Shown in pieces: positions 51,248 to 60,500 of a DNA stretch of 64,000 nt (within the stretch, counting starts at the first letter, position 1; every line of letters begins with the position of its first letter). Below the pieces are notes generated by a model. The model saw only the letters and a program-made list of their open reading frames with translations. It searched no databases and was not told the origin of the DNA. This stretch comes from CBDCUW01 sp965222745 (GTDB lineage Bacteria; Planctomycetota; Planctomycetia; Pirellulales; Pirellulaceae), in the NCBI GenBank assembly GCA_965222745.1, contig CBDCUW010000005.1, forward strand, positions 1,116,001 through 1,180,000, read 5' to 3'. The position numbers and the translations under genes were made by a program.

Positions 51248-53760
51248 GCCAAGCCATTTTAGAACCGCAATCCCCGTCGCTCGTTACCGGCCCGCGGCTG
51301 AACCGCTGGTTGATCTGGAAAGAGATGCGGTTGCTGCTGCCGCTGGCGATTTCCGTCGTCCTGATGACGATTTTTCTGGCCATTGCACAGCTTTTGGCCG
51401 CCAATGATCGAAGCGATGCTGCAAGGATTGAACTTTCGCTGTTGCTGATTCCCGGTTTGTTTGCAACGGGTGCCGGATTGGTGTTGGTCGGCTACGAACG
51501 CGATCAGGGAACGTTAGATTGGCTGATTTCGCTGCCTCCATCACCCCGCCAGCTGATCTTGACCAAGATGGCTCTGGCTGCAGTGATACTTGCCGTAATG
51601 TGGGTGATCGCGATGATCGGCGTCGAGGCATTGGGGACGTCCACCCATAAACTTTCCCGCTGGCGACTGGTCGATTTTGGCGGAAACTTCAATGGTATGA
51701 CGCCCGTTGCCTACCCGCTGTGGATGGCGCATTCGCTGTTCATTTTGGCGGCCAGTTTTTACGTTTCCTGGCGAATCCGAAGCCAGTTTCAAGCCATCCT
51801 CGCTTTGATGGTGCTGTCGTGCCTGCCGATGGTCGCTTCTGAAATGATTCCCTGGTGGAAAATGTCGCGACCATCCGGCTGGTCGCTATGGAATTTTGAA
51901 CAGATAGGCTGGTTTGTCTGCTCGCTGGCACTGACGCCCTTGGTAGGGGCGATGGCCTATCGCCGCGCGATCAAAGCGTTTTCCCCGCAGTCAGTTCCCA
52001 GGCGTCTGCCAAGAGTAACACTACGGCTGGAAACTTCGGCCGCTACCGTGCCCTTATTCGGTTCGCAGGTCGCGCCGCTGGTGTGGCAATCGGTTCAATC
52101 CGCGCGGCTGCTGCTTTTGTTGCTCTCCACAATGATCCTGATCGGTGCGTTGCGATTGGTTCTGGCAGTCGTGGAAGCAAGTGACGAAGAGAGTTTGATC
52201 TTCGCGCTGGGCAATTCTCTGCCCGTGCTGCTGGCTGTCTCCTGGCTGGGCGTTTCGGTATTCAAAAACGATGGGGGCGTCTCGAAAATTCAATTCCTTG
52301 CCGATCGCGGTATCTCGCCGACCAAGGTCTTTGCAGCGCGTCATGCGGTACCCCTGGCGATCGTTTCGGTGGCAGTGATCCTGTACACACTGCTTGCCAG
52401 CCGCGCGATCATTCGTCACGACGATGTCGGCACCTTCGGTTTGCCGAGCATGTTCATGGTCTGGATCGTCTTGATGATCGTCTATTCGGTTTCCCAGTGG
52501 ACATCGCAGCAAATACGAACGTTGACGTTGTCGGTGATTCTGGCGCCAGTCTGTTCGGCGCTTGTGTTGAACTGGTTTCAGCTGACCTATTTTCGGTGGC
52601 ACGCGCCACTGTGGACGATCATCGTTGGAATCGCGCTGCCGATGCTGGCCGCCTGGTGGATGATGGCACGTTACATGGATGCGCGCGACCGTCCGCTGTC
52701 GATCGTTTGCTCGATCGCGATGGTCGGCATGATGATCTTTTTGCCGCTATGGTCGTCGCAACCGACGTTTACCGCACAAGCCATGCCCGGTGACCTTCGT
52801 CTGCGGTTGCAGGCCGAGGGTGACAAAGCGCTACGATTGGCGCCGCCTGCTGTTTCGTTGACGATCGCCCGATTCACCGGTGACAGAAAGCAAGGTGAAA
52901 AACTTTCGATTCAGCAATCGATGCAACTGTTGCGGACGCGATCCGAAAAACCGGAAGAATTCATCGTGCCCTTCGACACCCTCCAGCAAGATCCTCGATC
53001 GGCTGCCAGCATCCAGGTGGCACGGTGGGCGAATCTGCATCAGAGGTTGATGTACGAACGAGTCCGATTCGAGCAGGCAGCCGAATCGGCCGACGACCTT
53101 CCGCAAAAAAACGGCGCCGTCGCCGAATTTGCCAACTGGCTGGACGCGGCGTCGATTGTTTCGCAGTCGTTGCGGCGGAGCGTCCGCTGGGGTGACCAGG
53201 AAATCGCGGATCGTCTGGAGATCTGGCTGGTCGATACGCTAACCAGCGACGCGTTGCAGCCGTATCGGACAACGGAATTCTTTCGAGGTGCCGCGAGCCG
53301 GCTTCCGGACGAATCGATCCGAAACGCCGCTCGACGAAAAGCGATCCTGGCAACTCGCAGCAAGTACTCCCAGACGGCGACAACAAAACGCTCGCTCACC
53401 GGTTTGGGCGGCATCCAAGTGGTCGACCCCAGCTCCGCACGTCTTGATACGATTGTCTTGACCGCACTGGATGCATCCGGCACCACGGAGATTGGGTCCA
53501 ACCAACCTTCCTGGCAACATCGAATGCATCATTTGCTTCTGGATCCGTCGGTAGTACCGCTGGAACTTGGTCCTTACGGCAATCGTGCTCGCAAATTGCC
53601 AGCGATGATGACGATGCTATCCAGCCCAGCTTTCGGAGGTGTGAGATTGTATCCGGCGCAGTTCTGGGGAATGCCGTGGGAAAAAAAGGCGAACGAATTG
53701 AGACGTCAAGCGGAACAAGCGATCGACACCAGCAAGACCCAATCGGAGGTGTCCCGATGA
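51244..53760 (+). CDS. ABC-2 type transporter permease
   Basis: The 838-residue protein has many membrane helices: about six in the first 260 residues and about six more from 280 to 520. They are arranged like the ABC-2 permeases of YtrC/CcmB type. A long soluble C-terminal region (about 520-838) is unusual for the family. It starts with GTG overlapping the ATPase stop, and its stop overlaps the next gene (ATGA). The substrate is unknown; in related systems it is a cell-wall compound or antibiotic response. Confidence 0.85.
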   Translation: MSQAILEPQSPSLVTGPRLNRWLIWKEMRLLLPLAISVVLMTIFLAIAQLLAANDRSDAARIELSLLLIPGLFATGAGLVLVGYERDQGTLDWLISLPPSPRQLILTKMALAAVILAVMWVIAMIGVEALGTSTHKLSRWRLVDFGGNFNGMTPVAYPLWMAHSLFILAASFYVSWRIRSQFQAILALMVLSCLPMVASEMIPWWKMSRPSGWSLWNFEQIGWFVCSLALTPLVGAMAYRRAIKAFSPQSVPRRLPRVTLRLETSAATVPLFGSQVAPLVWQSVQSARLLLLLLSTMILIGALRLVLAVVEASDEESLIFALGNSLPVLLAVSWLGVSVFKNDGGVSKIQFLADRGISPTKVFAARHAVPLAIVSVAVILYTLLASRAIIRHDDVGTFGLPSMFMVWIVLMIVYSVSQWTSQQIRTLTLSVILAPVCSALVLNWFQLTYFRWHAPLWTIIVGIALPMLAAWWMMARYMDARDRPLSIVCSIAMVGMMIFLPLWSSQPTFTAQAMPGDLRLRLQAEGDKALRLAPPAVSLTIARFTGDRKQGEKLSIQQSMQLLRTRSEKPEEFIVPFDTLQQDPRSAASIQVARWANLHQRLMYERVRFEQAAESADDLPQKNGAVAEFANWLDAASIVSQSLRRSVRWGDQEIADRLEIWLVDTLTSDALQPYRTTEFFRGAASRLPDESIRNAARRKAILATRSKYSQTATTKRSLTGLGGIQVVDPSSARLDTIVLTALDASGTTEIGSNQPSWQHRMHHLLLDPSVVPLELGPYGNRARKLPAMMTMLSSPAFGGVRLYPAQFWGMPWEKKANELRRQAEQAIDTSKTQSEVSR

Positions 53761-55142
53761 ACCATCGTCACTGGAATTGGCGAGACTATTTTTACCAGGC
53801 AATCGCCTGGCTGCCTCCGCTGGGGGTTGCCGCCATGTTCACGGCAGCAGCACTGACGTGGCACACGAATCAAGAGTCCTTGGTGGAATCCACTACCAAA
53901 ATTCACTCCAATGCCATGGAGAACGACGAAACGATCTTCGCGGACTGGTACGACAGTCGGACCTCGAAAAAGCACACGCTGGAGCTGAAGATGCTGGGAG
54001 CAGCGGCTGATGCGTGGTTCGGCGATGTGGTCGAGTCGTTTCCCGACGAGAAGGATTCACACTATTTCTTTGCCGGTGCGAACCTCGACAAGCACAAGGA
54101 CAAGGCCGACTTCATTCCTCACCATGCGCTGCAAGCGGCGCCCCTTTTGCATCGACTGAAGGCGTTTGCCGAGACTGATGATGCAGCGGTTTGGATTCCG
54201 ATGTCGCTGGACGAAAGAATGTTGCCGGAGCCAATCAGTCAGAACTTGATGCAAGTCCTGCAATTCGAGTTTTTAGACGCGGTGCTCAGCGACCAGCCTC
54301 CACGGGCGATCGACGCGATTCGGCTCTGCTACCGCGTTGATACCAAGATCAATTTGGGGAGATCGGGCTTTTCGATGCTTGCCCAAACCCTGGTACGGAA
54401 CTCGCTTTCGCAAGACATCTGGTCCGAATCGGAACTGGCGATTCTGCAAGAACTGTGTTCCGGCGATGGCGATGAAAGTTCACTTTGGCGCGATCAGATC
54501 ACGGCCGAGTTTCTGATCGCATTGCCAATATTGTCGGGAGCCGGCCATCGTGGCAAGCAATTCGAAAAACTGCGGTTCGGCAGGTCGACACCTCGGGGAC
54601 CGGAAAAGCTGGCATCCGTTTCCAGCATTGCTCCCAGCGAAGTAGGCGACGCAGCGGCGGCGCTGGCGCAAATCCAGTCGACCGGCGGCGTCGGCACCTG
54701 GAATCACTACAGCCAAGTTGCCGGAATCACCAGCCAACTGCGACACCGCCAAGGGAAAGAATTCCAACTGGATCATTGGTTGAAGGTCCCATTCATGAAA
54801 GGTGCGTGGATCTCCGGTCTGGTCGCCTATCAACAGCACTCCGCTCAGAATTTCTTGACCATCGCCAACACGCAGCGATGGACGCGATGCGCAATCGCGC
54901 TCAAGCAATTTCGTCTTCGTTTCGGCCGCTGGCCATCTGACCTGAGTGAACTGTCGGAGGTCGATCTGCCCGCCTCCGACACGGTCGACTACCTCGGTGA
55001 CAAATTCTTCTACCGGATCGAGGACGACGCGACGGTTGCACAACTATGGTGTCAATCCAAAACCCCGCCCATCGTCGGCGGCCAATTCAGCAGGGGAACC
55101 CAATCAGGTCTCATCTGGACCGACTTCGTAGAAATCCGCTAA
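53757..55142 (+). CDS. Membrane-anchored protein of the GntR/ABC operon
   Basis: The 461-residue protein has one N-terminal membrane helix (about 18-37, LPPLGVAAMFTAAALTW) and a large extracytoplasmic helical domain. I do not recognise a family. Its ATG overlaps the permease stop (ATGA), with GGAGGTG upstream, so it is tightly coupled to the transporter and probably acts with it. The C-terminal segment (AIALKQFRLRFGRWPSDLSE, then YLGDKFFYRIEDD) resembles the fragment often found after type II secretion-like pseudopilin regions in planctomycetes, but this is weak. Confidence 0.7.
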   Translation: MNHRHWNWRDYFYQAIAWLPPLGVAAMFTAAALTWHTNQESLVESTTKIHSNAMENDETIFADWYDSRTSKKHTLELKMLGAAADAWFGDVVESFPDEKDSHYFFAGANLDKHKDKADFIPHHALQAAPLLHRLKAFAETDDAAVWIPMSLDERMLPEPISQNLMQVLQFEFLDAVLSDQPPRAIDAIRLCYRVDTKINLGRSGFSMLAQTLVRNSLSQDIWSESELAILQELCSGDGDESSLWRDQITAEFLIALPILSGAGHRGKQFEKLRFGRSTPRGPEKLASVSSIAPSEVGDAAAALAQIQSTGGVGTWNHYSQVAGITSQLRHRQGKEFQLDHWLKVPFMKGAWISGLVAYQQHSAQNFLTIANTQRWTRCAIALKQFRLRFGRWPSDLSELSEVDLPASDTVDYLGDKFFYRIEDDATVAQLWCQSKTPPIVGGQFSRGTQSGLIWTDFVEIR

Positions 55143-55253
55143 ACAGCTCCTCTTCAAAGTCGTTCGGAGGCGTGGAGAAGAAGGGGGACCACGAATAGCA
55201 CCGATTAAACGAATAAGAAAAAAAGTGGTTGTAGGCCACTCATCGCAATCATA

Positions 55254-55273
55254 GGGTGCATGACATGGTTTGC
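55254..55273. repeat. IS left terminal inverted repeat
   Basis: GGGTGCATGACATGGTTTGC, identical to the inverted copy at 57043-57062. It includes the last base of the transposase stop codon (TAG at 55273-55275). Confidence 0.93.
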
Positions 55274-56703
55274 TAGGTTTTGGCACGCCGCTGACGGAAT
55301 CCTTGGAATCTCGTTCTTCGGCGAATCCAAAATTCGGCCTGATCATGTGTGTCGCTGAGGTCGTCGGCGATCAGTTGAAGTAGCGGTTCAAGGTGCTCGT
55401 CTCGCCAGAATTTCTCCGTTCCTTTGATGCGACAGTTGATTTGCTTCTGCGTTGATTCGACCAGCGAACTGGTGATCGGCAGCCCCGCTCGGCGATATTC
55501 ATGGTATCTCATGCGAGAGGCGTTGTTGCTCAGGTAGGTGATCGCCCGAGCCAGTGATTCGTCCTGGCCACAATCATCGCTTTGGGAGACCAATCGCATC
55601 GCGTTGATCACAGCACTGACGTCCCCCGCCCACACCAAGCCGAGCCACTTCAGGTACGTCTCCCAGCCGTCCTCGACCGTCGCCGCGGTCGAGATCGCGG
55701 CACAGTACACGTAGCTCAGCGCGTGCATCAAATCGGTGATTGGGGTGTAGTGCGAGAAGTGACGCCCCCAAAGCGACCAGTTCACTTTCAAGCCATCAGC
55801 GATACAAGCCTTCGAGGGCGCCTTGTTGAAGCCCCGATGATAAGCTTCCGCCGCCATTGCCTCACCGAGATGATCGTAACCACGCCGAGTCGCCACCACC
55901 GTTTTCACTAGCGGTGGTCCACCACTCCAACGTTTGACCTCCTTGTTTTCGCGGTCGTCTGAACTGCACGGTGGATCGTCTGCTTTGGCACCGTGGGGCT
56001 GATTCGATGGATTCCCTTCGAGGGTATCACCCTGGCGGACTTCCTGCTCGGACTCTCCTGAAGAGCCATCACAACTAACGTGTTGACGATGGATTTCATT
56101 GAGTTTGGGCACCACCCACAACGGATCGGTCAGTTCCGCGGGAATCTCTGGGTGGGGATCATCGACGCTTGGACTCGACAGAAAAGTTTGCAGCACGCCG
56201 CACTGAGTTTCTCGCCACCAGCGGTGCTTTTTATCGGTCGGTTTGTCATTGCCCCAGAGTTCATCTCGAATCTGGGTTCGTCCGCCATCGAGTTCCACCA
56301 CCGCGACACGGCCGGACCACGTGTTGGCCGGGGCTCCGCTGCCTTGGCCGTGCTGCTGGGCGGGAATCGATGCGTCTTGAAACTCTTTGATTCGCTCGCT
56401 CTGTTCCTCGATTCGCTCGTTACCAATACGGATTGCCACTCGCTGGCACTGCTTGGTGTCAACGCTTAACTCGGCTAAGTCGCTGAGGTTGTCGCTGGCA
56501 CGCTGGTAGGAACGCTCGCGAGCCGACGCAGTGGACACTTTCCGCAGCACCGCTGGCGTTTGCAACTGGTCGACATCACAGCCGAGCGTTTTGTACTGAG
56601 GGAAAAAAATCGAGACGGCACGTCTCGCATCGATAAACGTCACACTTGAATTTGACATCACCCCGTCTGCTCTGCAGGCAACGTGCCTGGGGCGGTTTCT
56701 CAA
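55273..56703 (-). CDS. Transposase C-terminal part (ISKra4-like), second frame
   Basis: The useful part begins near 56608, after the frame change, with FFPQYKTLGCDVDQLQTPAV. It runs about 445 residues, ending PLLQLIADDLSDTHDQAEFW and a basic tail. It contains a catalytic-type core with VAVVELDGGRTQIRDE (first aspartate), VYCAAISTAATVEDGWETYL and SSLVESTQKQINCRIKGTEK (late glutamate), as in DDE transposases of the ISKra4 group. The 30 residues before 56608 in this frame are out of phase with the family. It needs the upstream frame for a start and the zinc fingers. Confidence 0.8.
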   Translation of the reverse strand: MRNRPRHVACRADGVMSNSSVTFIDARRAVSIFFPQYKTLGCDVDQLQTPAVLRKVSTASARERSYQRASDNLSDLAELSVDTKQCQRVAIRIGNERIEEQSERIKEFQDASIPAQQHGQGSGAPANTWSGRVAVVELDGGRTQIRDELWGNDKPTDKKHRWWRETQCGVLQTFLSSPSVDDPHPEIPAELTDPLWVVPKLNEIHRQHVSCDGSSGESEQEVRQGDTLEGNPSNQPHGAKADDPPCSSDDRENKEVKRWSGGPPLVKTVVATRRGYDHLGEAMAAEAYHRGFNKAPSKACIADGLKVNWSLWGRHFSHYTPITDLMHALSYVYCAAISTAATVEDGWETYLKWLGLVWAGDVSAVINAMRLVSQSDDCGQDESLARAITYLSNNASRMRYHEYRRAGLPITSSLVESTQKQINCRIKGTEKFWRDEHLEPLLQLIADDLSDTHDQAEFWIRRRTRFQGFRQRRAKT

Positions 56704-56938
56704 TCAGCCGTCCGTTACATCGTGGGCAACTGTGCGGTTTCTCGGTGTCCTGGGCCTGCTTGCCCAGAAGCTGCGAAATCACGTCCCGAGTGAGTTGGTC
56801 GATCGAGCCAAGCACTTCGTCTTCGAGGGTATCCAGATCGACCTGGCCAAGATCGGCCAGCCGTCCCGATTGGGTGAGTTTGGCAACGACGGCATCAGCC
56901 AACTCGTCGAGTGAAACACGCGGATCGGTCGAATCCAT
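56576..56938 (-). CDS. Transposase N-terminal part (ISKra4-like), first frame
   Basis: The 120-residue reading frame begins with ATG 56938 and contains the ISKra4-type zinc-binding head: CPRC (near residue 71) and CETC (near 103), then RLDFFP. After the T7 run (56603-56609, A7 on the plus strand) it departs from the family and stops at 56576. A +1 shift at the T7 run, or a transcript with six U, joins it to the second frame. Confidence 0.82.
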   Translation of the reverse strand: MDSTDPRVSLDELADAVVAKLTQSGRLADLGQVDLDTLEDEVLGSIDQLTRDVISQLLGKQAQDTEKPHSCPRCNGRLIEKPPQARCLQSRRGDVKFKCDVYRCETCRLDFFPSVQNARL

Positions 56939-57042
56939 GACCTATCTCCTGAGAAAGTCCCATCTAAAACCCCCAGCCTTCCTGGCTGCGACCAAGGGAT
57001 TGTAAACCTCCTCGGAAATCGAGCCGACCCCAATCCGACTGC

Positions 57043-57062
57043 GCAAACCATGTCATGCACCC
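57043..57062. repeat. IS right terminal inverted repeat
   Basis: GCAAACCATGTCATGCACCC, the exact inverse of the left end. It is followed by the 9-bp target duplication GCAATCATA (57063-57071). Confidence 0.93.
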
Positions 57063-57071
57063 GCAATCATA

Positions 57072-57551
57072 TTCCTGTCCGAATCCATCTTTCTTCATTC
57101 GTGCTATTCGTGCTATTCGTGCTATTCGAGTGATTCGTGGTTGTTTCTTCTACGAGCTTGTACCGCCGGAAACTGCTCTGAGTTTCTGATCTCAAAAAAA
57201 GTTGAACGGCGTTGCCGCGTGTGTTACAAACTCCTCCGTTTGTGACTCGCAGCTTGGAGGGTGGACGCAGGTCTAGCTTGGTGTTTTGCACCGTGGGCGG
57301 CGCTGCGCCGTCCGAGCGACAATGCTTTTCATTGCATCACAAGGAAGACTGTTTCAGGCTCGCTTTCGACCCGTCGCACTACTAGTTAGCGGCGGGTCTG
57401 GAGCAACCTCGCCAATCGCCGTTCCGCCGCTCAACTAGTAGTGCGACGGGTCGGCGATCCAGTGAGTCTTCCATGTTCCAGGTCTTGAAGTAGATCACGC
57501 CTTCCAAAAAAAGACGGATTCCAGCCTGCCCGATGGTGCAGGCTGGTCTCC
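57072..57551. other. Intergenic region between the IS and the HEAT/BRCT gene
   Basis: This 480-base stretch has no convincing gene. It holds short tandem ATTCGTGCT repeats (57094-57125), which read in the inverse sense of ACCACGAATAGCACC left of the IS (55189-55203), and the large hairpin at 57369-57451. The promoter of the next gene must lie here, but I cannot place it. Confidence 0.5.
57369..57451. repeat. MITE-like long hairpin
   Basis: Arms of 27 and 28 bases (left from ACCCGTCGCACTACTAGTT, right ending AACTAGTAGTGCGACGGGT) pair perfectly except for one bulged base, around a 28-base loop. The size and near-perfect ends suggest a miniature transposable element or large repeat unit. It differs from the GTAGGCC family. 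Confidence 0.85.
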
Positions 57552-60500
57552 GTGCTGCGTGTCGTGAAAAGAAAACCGGAAACAGGCGTCGCGCTGTCGT
57601 CGCTTTGCGGGAAACATTCCACTTGTGCATTGGATCATCGCGGCGTGGCAGCTCTGGTGACACTTGACGATGTTCGGCAAGCGCAGCAGTGTCGTGATCC
57701 AGCGATGGTACCGCTGCTACTGCAATTGCTTGACCAGGACGACGAACAAGGCGACCAGGCAGTGCCCGATCACGCCTACACGTTTCCAAAATTTTTCAGC
57801 GAAATCCAATCGCGCCCATTCCGTAAAAAGTCGCTCGAGCAGCAGCGGGTTTATCGCCAACAGCGAATCGCCGAACTGGAATCGGCCGACACTGCGGCGC
57901 CCCTGCCGGATCGTTTTCGCAGTCACGAAGTACTGTGGGAATTGTGGCAAGCCGGCGACAGTTTCTCTCGACGGTGCCTGTTGGAGCTGATCGCGAACGT
58001 TCCGATCGTTTATGGGCCGTGGAAGGGGCTGAAGCGAATTTTCAAAGAAGCCGAACAAGTTGACGACACGGTGGTCTACGGCGCCATCGCGGCGCGGCTG
58101 GACATGGCTCTGCACAGCGGCGAACACGGCGTCAGCAAGAAAACGCTGGGTTACCTGTGCCGGCGCAGCTGGCGGTACTTGCGACGACTGGGAGAGACGC
58201 TGCCGGCCTGTTATCCAGACGTCGCCTCCGATTTTCTAAAACACTACGAGGAGACGTATCACCTGCAGAGTTCGTACATGCACTCCTGGGTGCTCAATCA
58301 CATCTTTTTTCACCAGACCAGGGAATATTCGGGAACCAAGTTTCTGTTTGGCCGGTACGACCGCAAAAAAGGTTATGTCACTCGCCCCACCAGTTGGTTG
58401 AAACATCGAGCGTTTGCCGAAGCGTGGCGCCGCTCACCCCGGCCGCTCTTTGCCCTGTTGCAGGAAGCCAAGTGTGAAGCGGTTCGCCAATTCGCCGCAG
58501 CGGCGTTAAAAGCCGATTTTCGAGCGGCGCTGCGAGACGTCGAACCAGCCTGGGTCGTCCGCCTGGTTGCCGCCGGAAGCGGATCGATTGATGAATTTGT
58601 GATTTGGATTCTGGAAAACGTGCCAAGGCTGGAACAGGCGAAGTTCCGCGAACTTGGTTTGCACGACGCCGTGTTGCAATTGTTCCATTCCAAGTCGTCC
58701 AAGGCATGCCAGTTTGCCGCTGACTATGCGCGGACCCACGCTCGTGATCTGCCGATCGATCAACTGCTGCGGTTGGTCGGCATTCGGCACAAAGCGGTCC
58801 GATCGTTGGCTCTGGACCTGCTCAAGTCTCGGCAGCCGCGAGACGAAGTCGGACTGGAGGCATGGGGACGCCTGCTGGATTACGAACATGGCGCTAAACT
58901 TGCCGGCGAGATGTTGCACAAGCACTTTGGTGCCGCTGAATTGACGGCCGAGTGGTTTGCCGAGCGGTTGTTGTCCCGGTCCGACGCGGCGCGATCGTTT
59001 GCAATCGATTCGCTGGCCAAATTGCATCCGCCAAAGAAACTGGGCAGCGAGTATTTCGTTCGCTTGATTGCTCAAACCGATCCGTCAGATTGGTCACACA
59101 GTCAGTTCGTTTCGCCCTTCGCCTGCCAGCAGCTGGAAAAGATCGGCCTGGCCCAATTGGATTCGTCTTCTCTGAAACATCTGTTGCTTCATCCGGCAAC
59201 CCAAGGGGAAGTGATCGCCTGGGTCGAACAGGGTTTGCTGAAGCCCACCCAATTCACCGCCGAATTCCTGAAGTCGGTTGCCTACCATCCCAGCTGGGAA
59301 TCCGATCCCGTGGTGGTCGAACTGAAGAAAGGTCCGCATGGTGACGCTTACAGGTTCCATCCGGAATTGTCGGCCCAGATCTTGCAGTGGTTACAAGACG
59401 TACGTCATTTCTCCCCCGATCAACTTGGTTTCGAATGGTTGATGGAACTGGTCCGGCGAAGTGAGCCGCGCTATCACGACTTCGCGGTCGAGACGATGTC
59501 GAAAGCGTTCCTGCCGGCCGATTTTGCGACTCAGGATCCAGCGGCCGAAACAGAAAAAGCATCGGAGCCCAGTGAGGAGATCCACGTCGACTTGGGCGGA
59601 GCGTCGTTTGTGTTCACCGGCAAGCTGGCGACGATGACTCGTAGCGAAGCGCAGAACAAAGTCACTACCGCCGGCGGCGCCAATTCCAATTCGGTCACCA
59701 AGAAGCTCGACTACCTGGTCATCGGCGATGACGGTTCACCCCTTTACGGTCAAGGTCGCAAGGGCAGCAAACAGCTCAAAGGCGAAAGTTTGATCGAGGA
59801 GGGCGCGGGGCTGAAAATCATTTCCGAAACCGCGTTCCTGCAGATGCTTGCCGGCGAACAACGCCAGTTTTCGGACGATGCCGTCGAAGCGGGTTGCGCG
59901 AAACTTTGGCAGATGATGACCGACGCGGAAAACGAGGACGATGCACTGGCCCGATTTGCCCGCACCTACATTCGCCGGCATCACCCCGATATCTGCTTGA
60001 AGGAAACCGATCGGCCAGTCGATCCGGGCGCGGAGATCCCGGCTGAGTTTTTGAGTTTCGATCGACTCAAGCCACTTTTCCGAGATTCACGAGGTTCCGT
60101 TCGCTCTTTGGCGATGGAGCTTGCACGCTATGAGTTTGCCGCTTGGAACCCGCCGATCGAAGGCGTGGTGGAAATGTGCGAGTCGCCTTTTCCGGAAGTC
60201 CGCCAGTTCGTGGCGACGTCGTTGACCTGCGAGGACTTGCCCGACAATCGGCGTTTCCGTCTCGATCCCGAAGTGCTGACCGCCGATGCGGTTTACAGTT
60301 TCTGTGAATCGCGAGATGCGGAAACACGGGCGCTGGGAATGAAGCTGATCGAAATGCACCCGCGTTTGAAGCTTCCCGAGGAATTGTTTCGCCTGACCGA
60401 AAGCCCCGACGGGCAAGTGCGCGCTTTTGCGATTCGTACTTTTTGGTCGCTGTATCGCGACCGTGGTATCAGCAACGATTGGAAACCGCACTACCGGCCG

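Larger units (their letters stand above)
55254..57062. mobile_element. Complete insertion sequence, ISKra4-like
   Basis: The 1809-bp element has 20-bp perfect terminal inverted repeats GGGTGCATGACATGGTTTGC (55254-55273 and, inverted, 57043-57062). The 9-bp sequence GCAATCATA is duplicated directly at both borders (55245-55253 and 57063-57071), so it is a recent and intact insertion. It carries a transposase in two frames on the minus strand. Removing the element and one copy of the duplication restores a continuous intergenic repeat region. Confidence 0.93.

Noticed and set aside
57094..57125. Possible CRISPR-like tandem repeats (ATTCGTGCT units)
   Set aside because: The units are 9 bases long without spacers, so this is a simple tandem repeat, not a CRISPR array.
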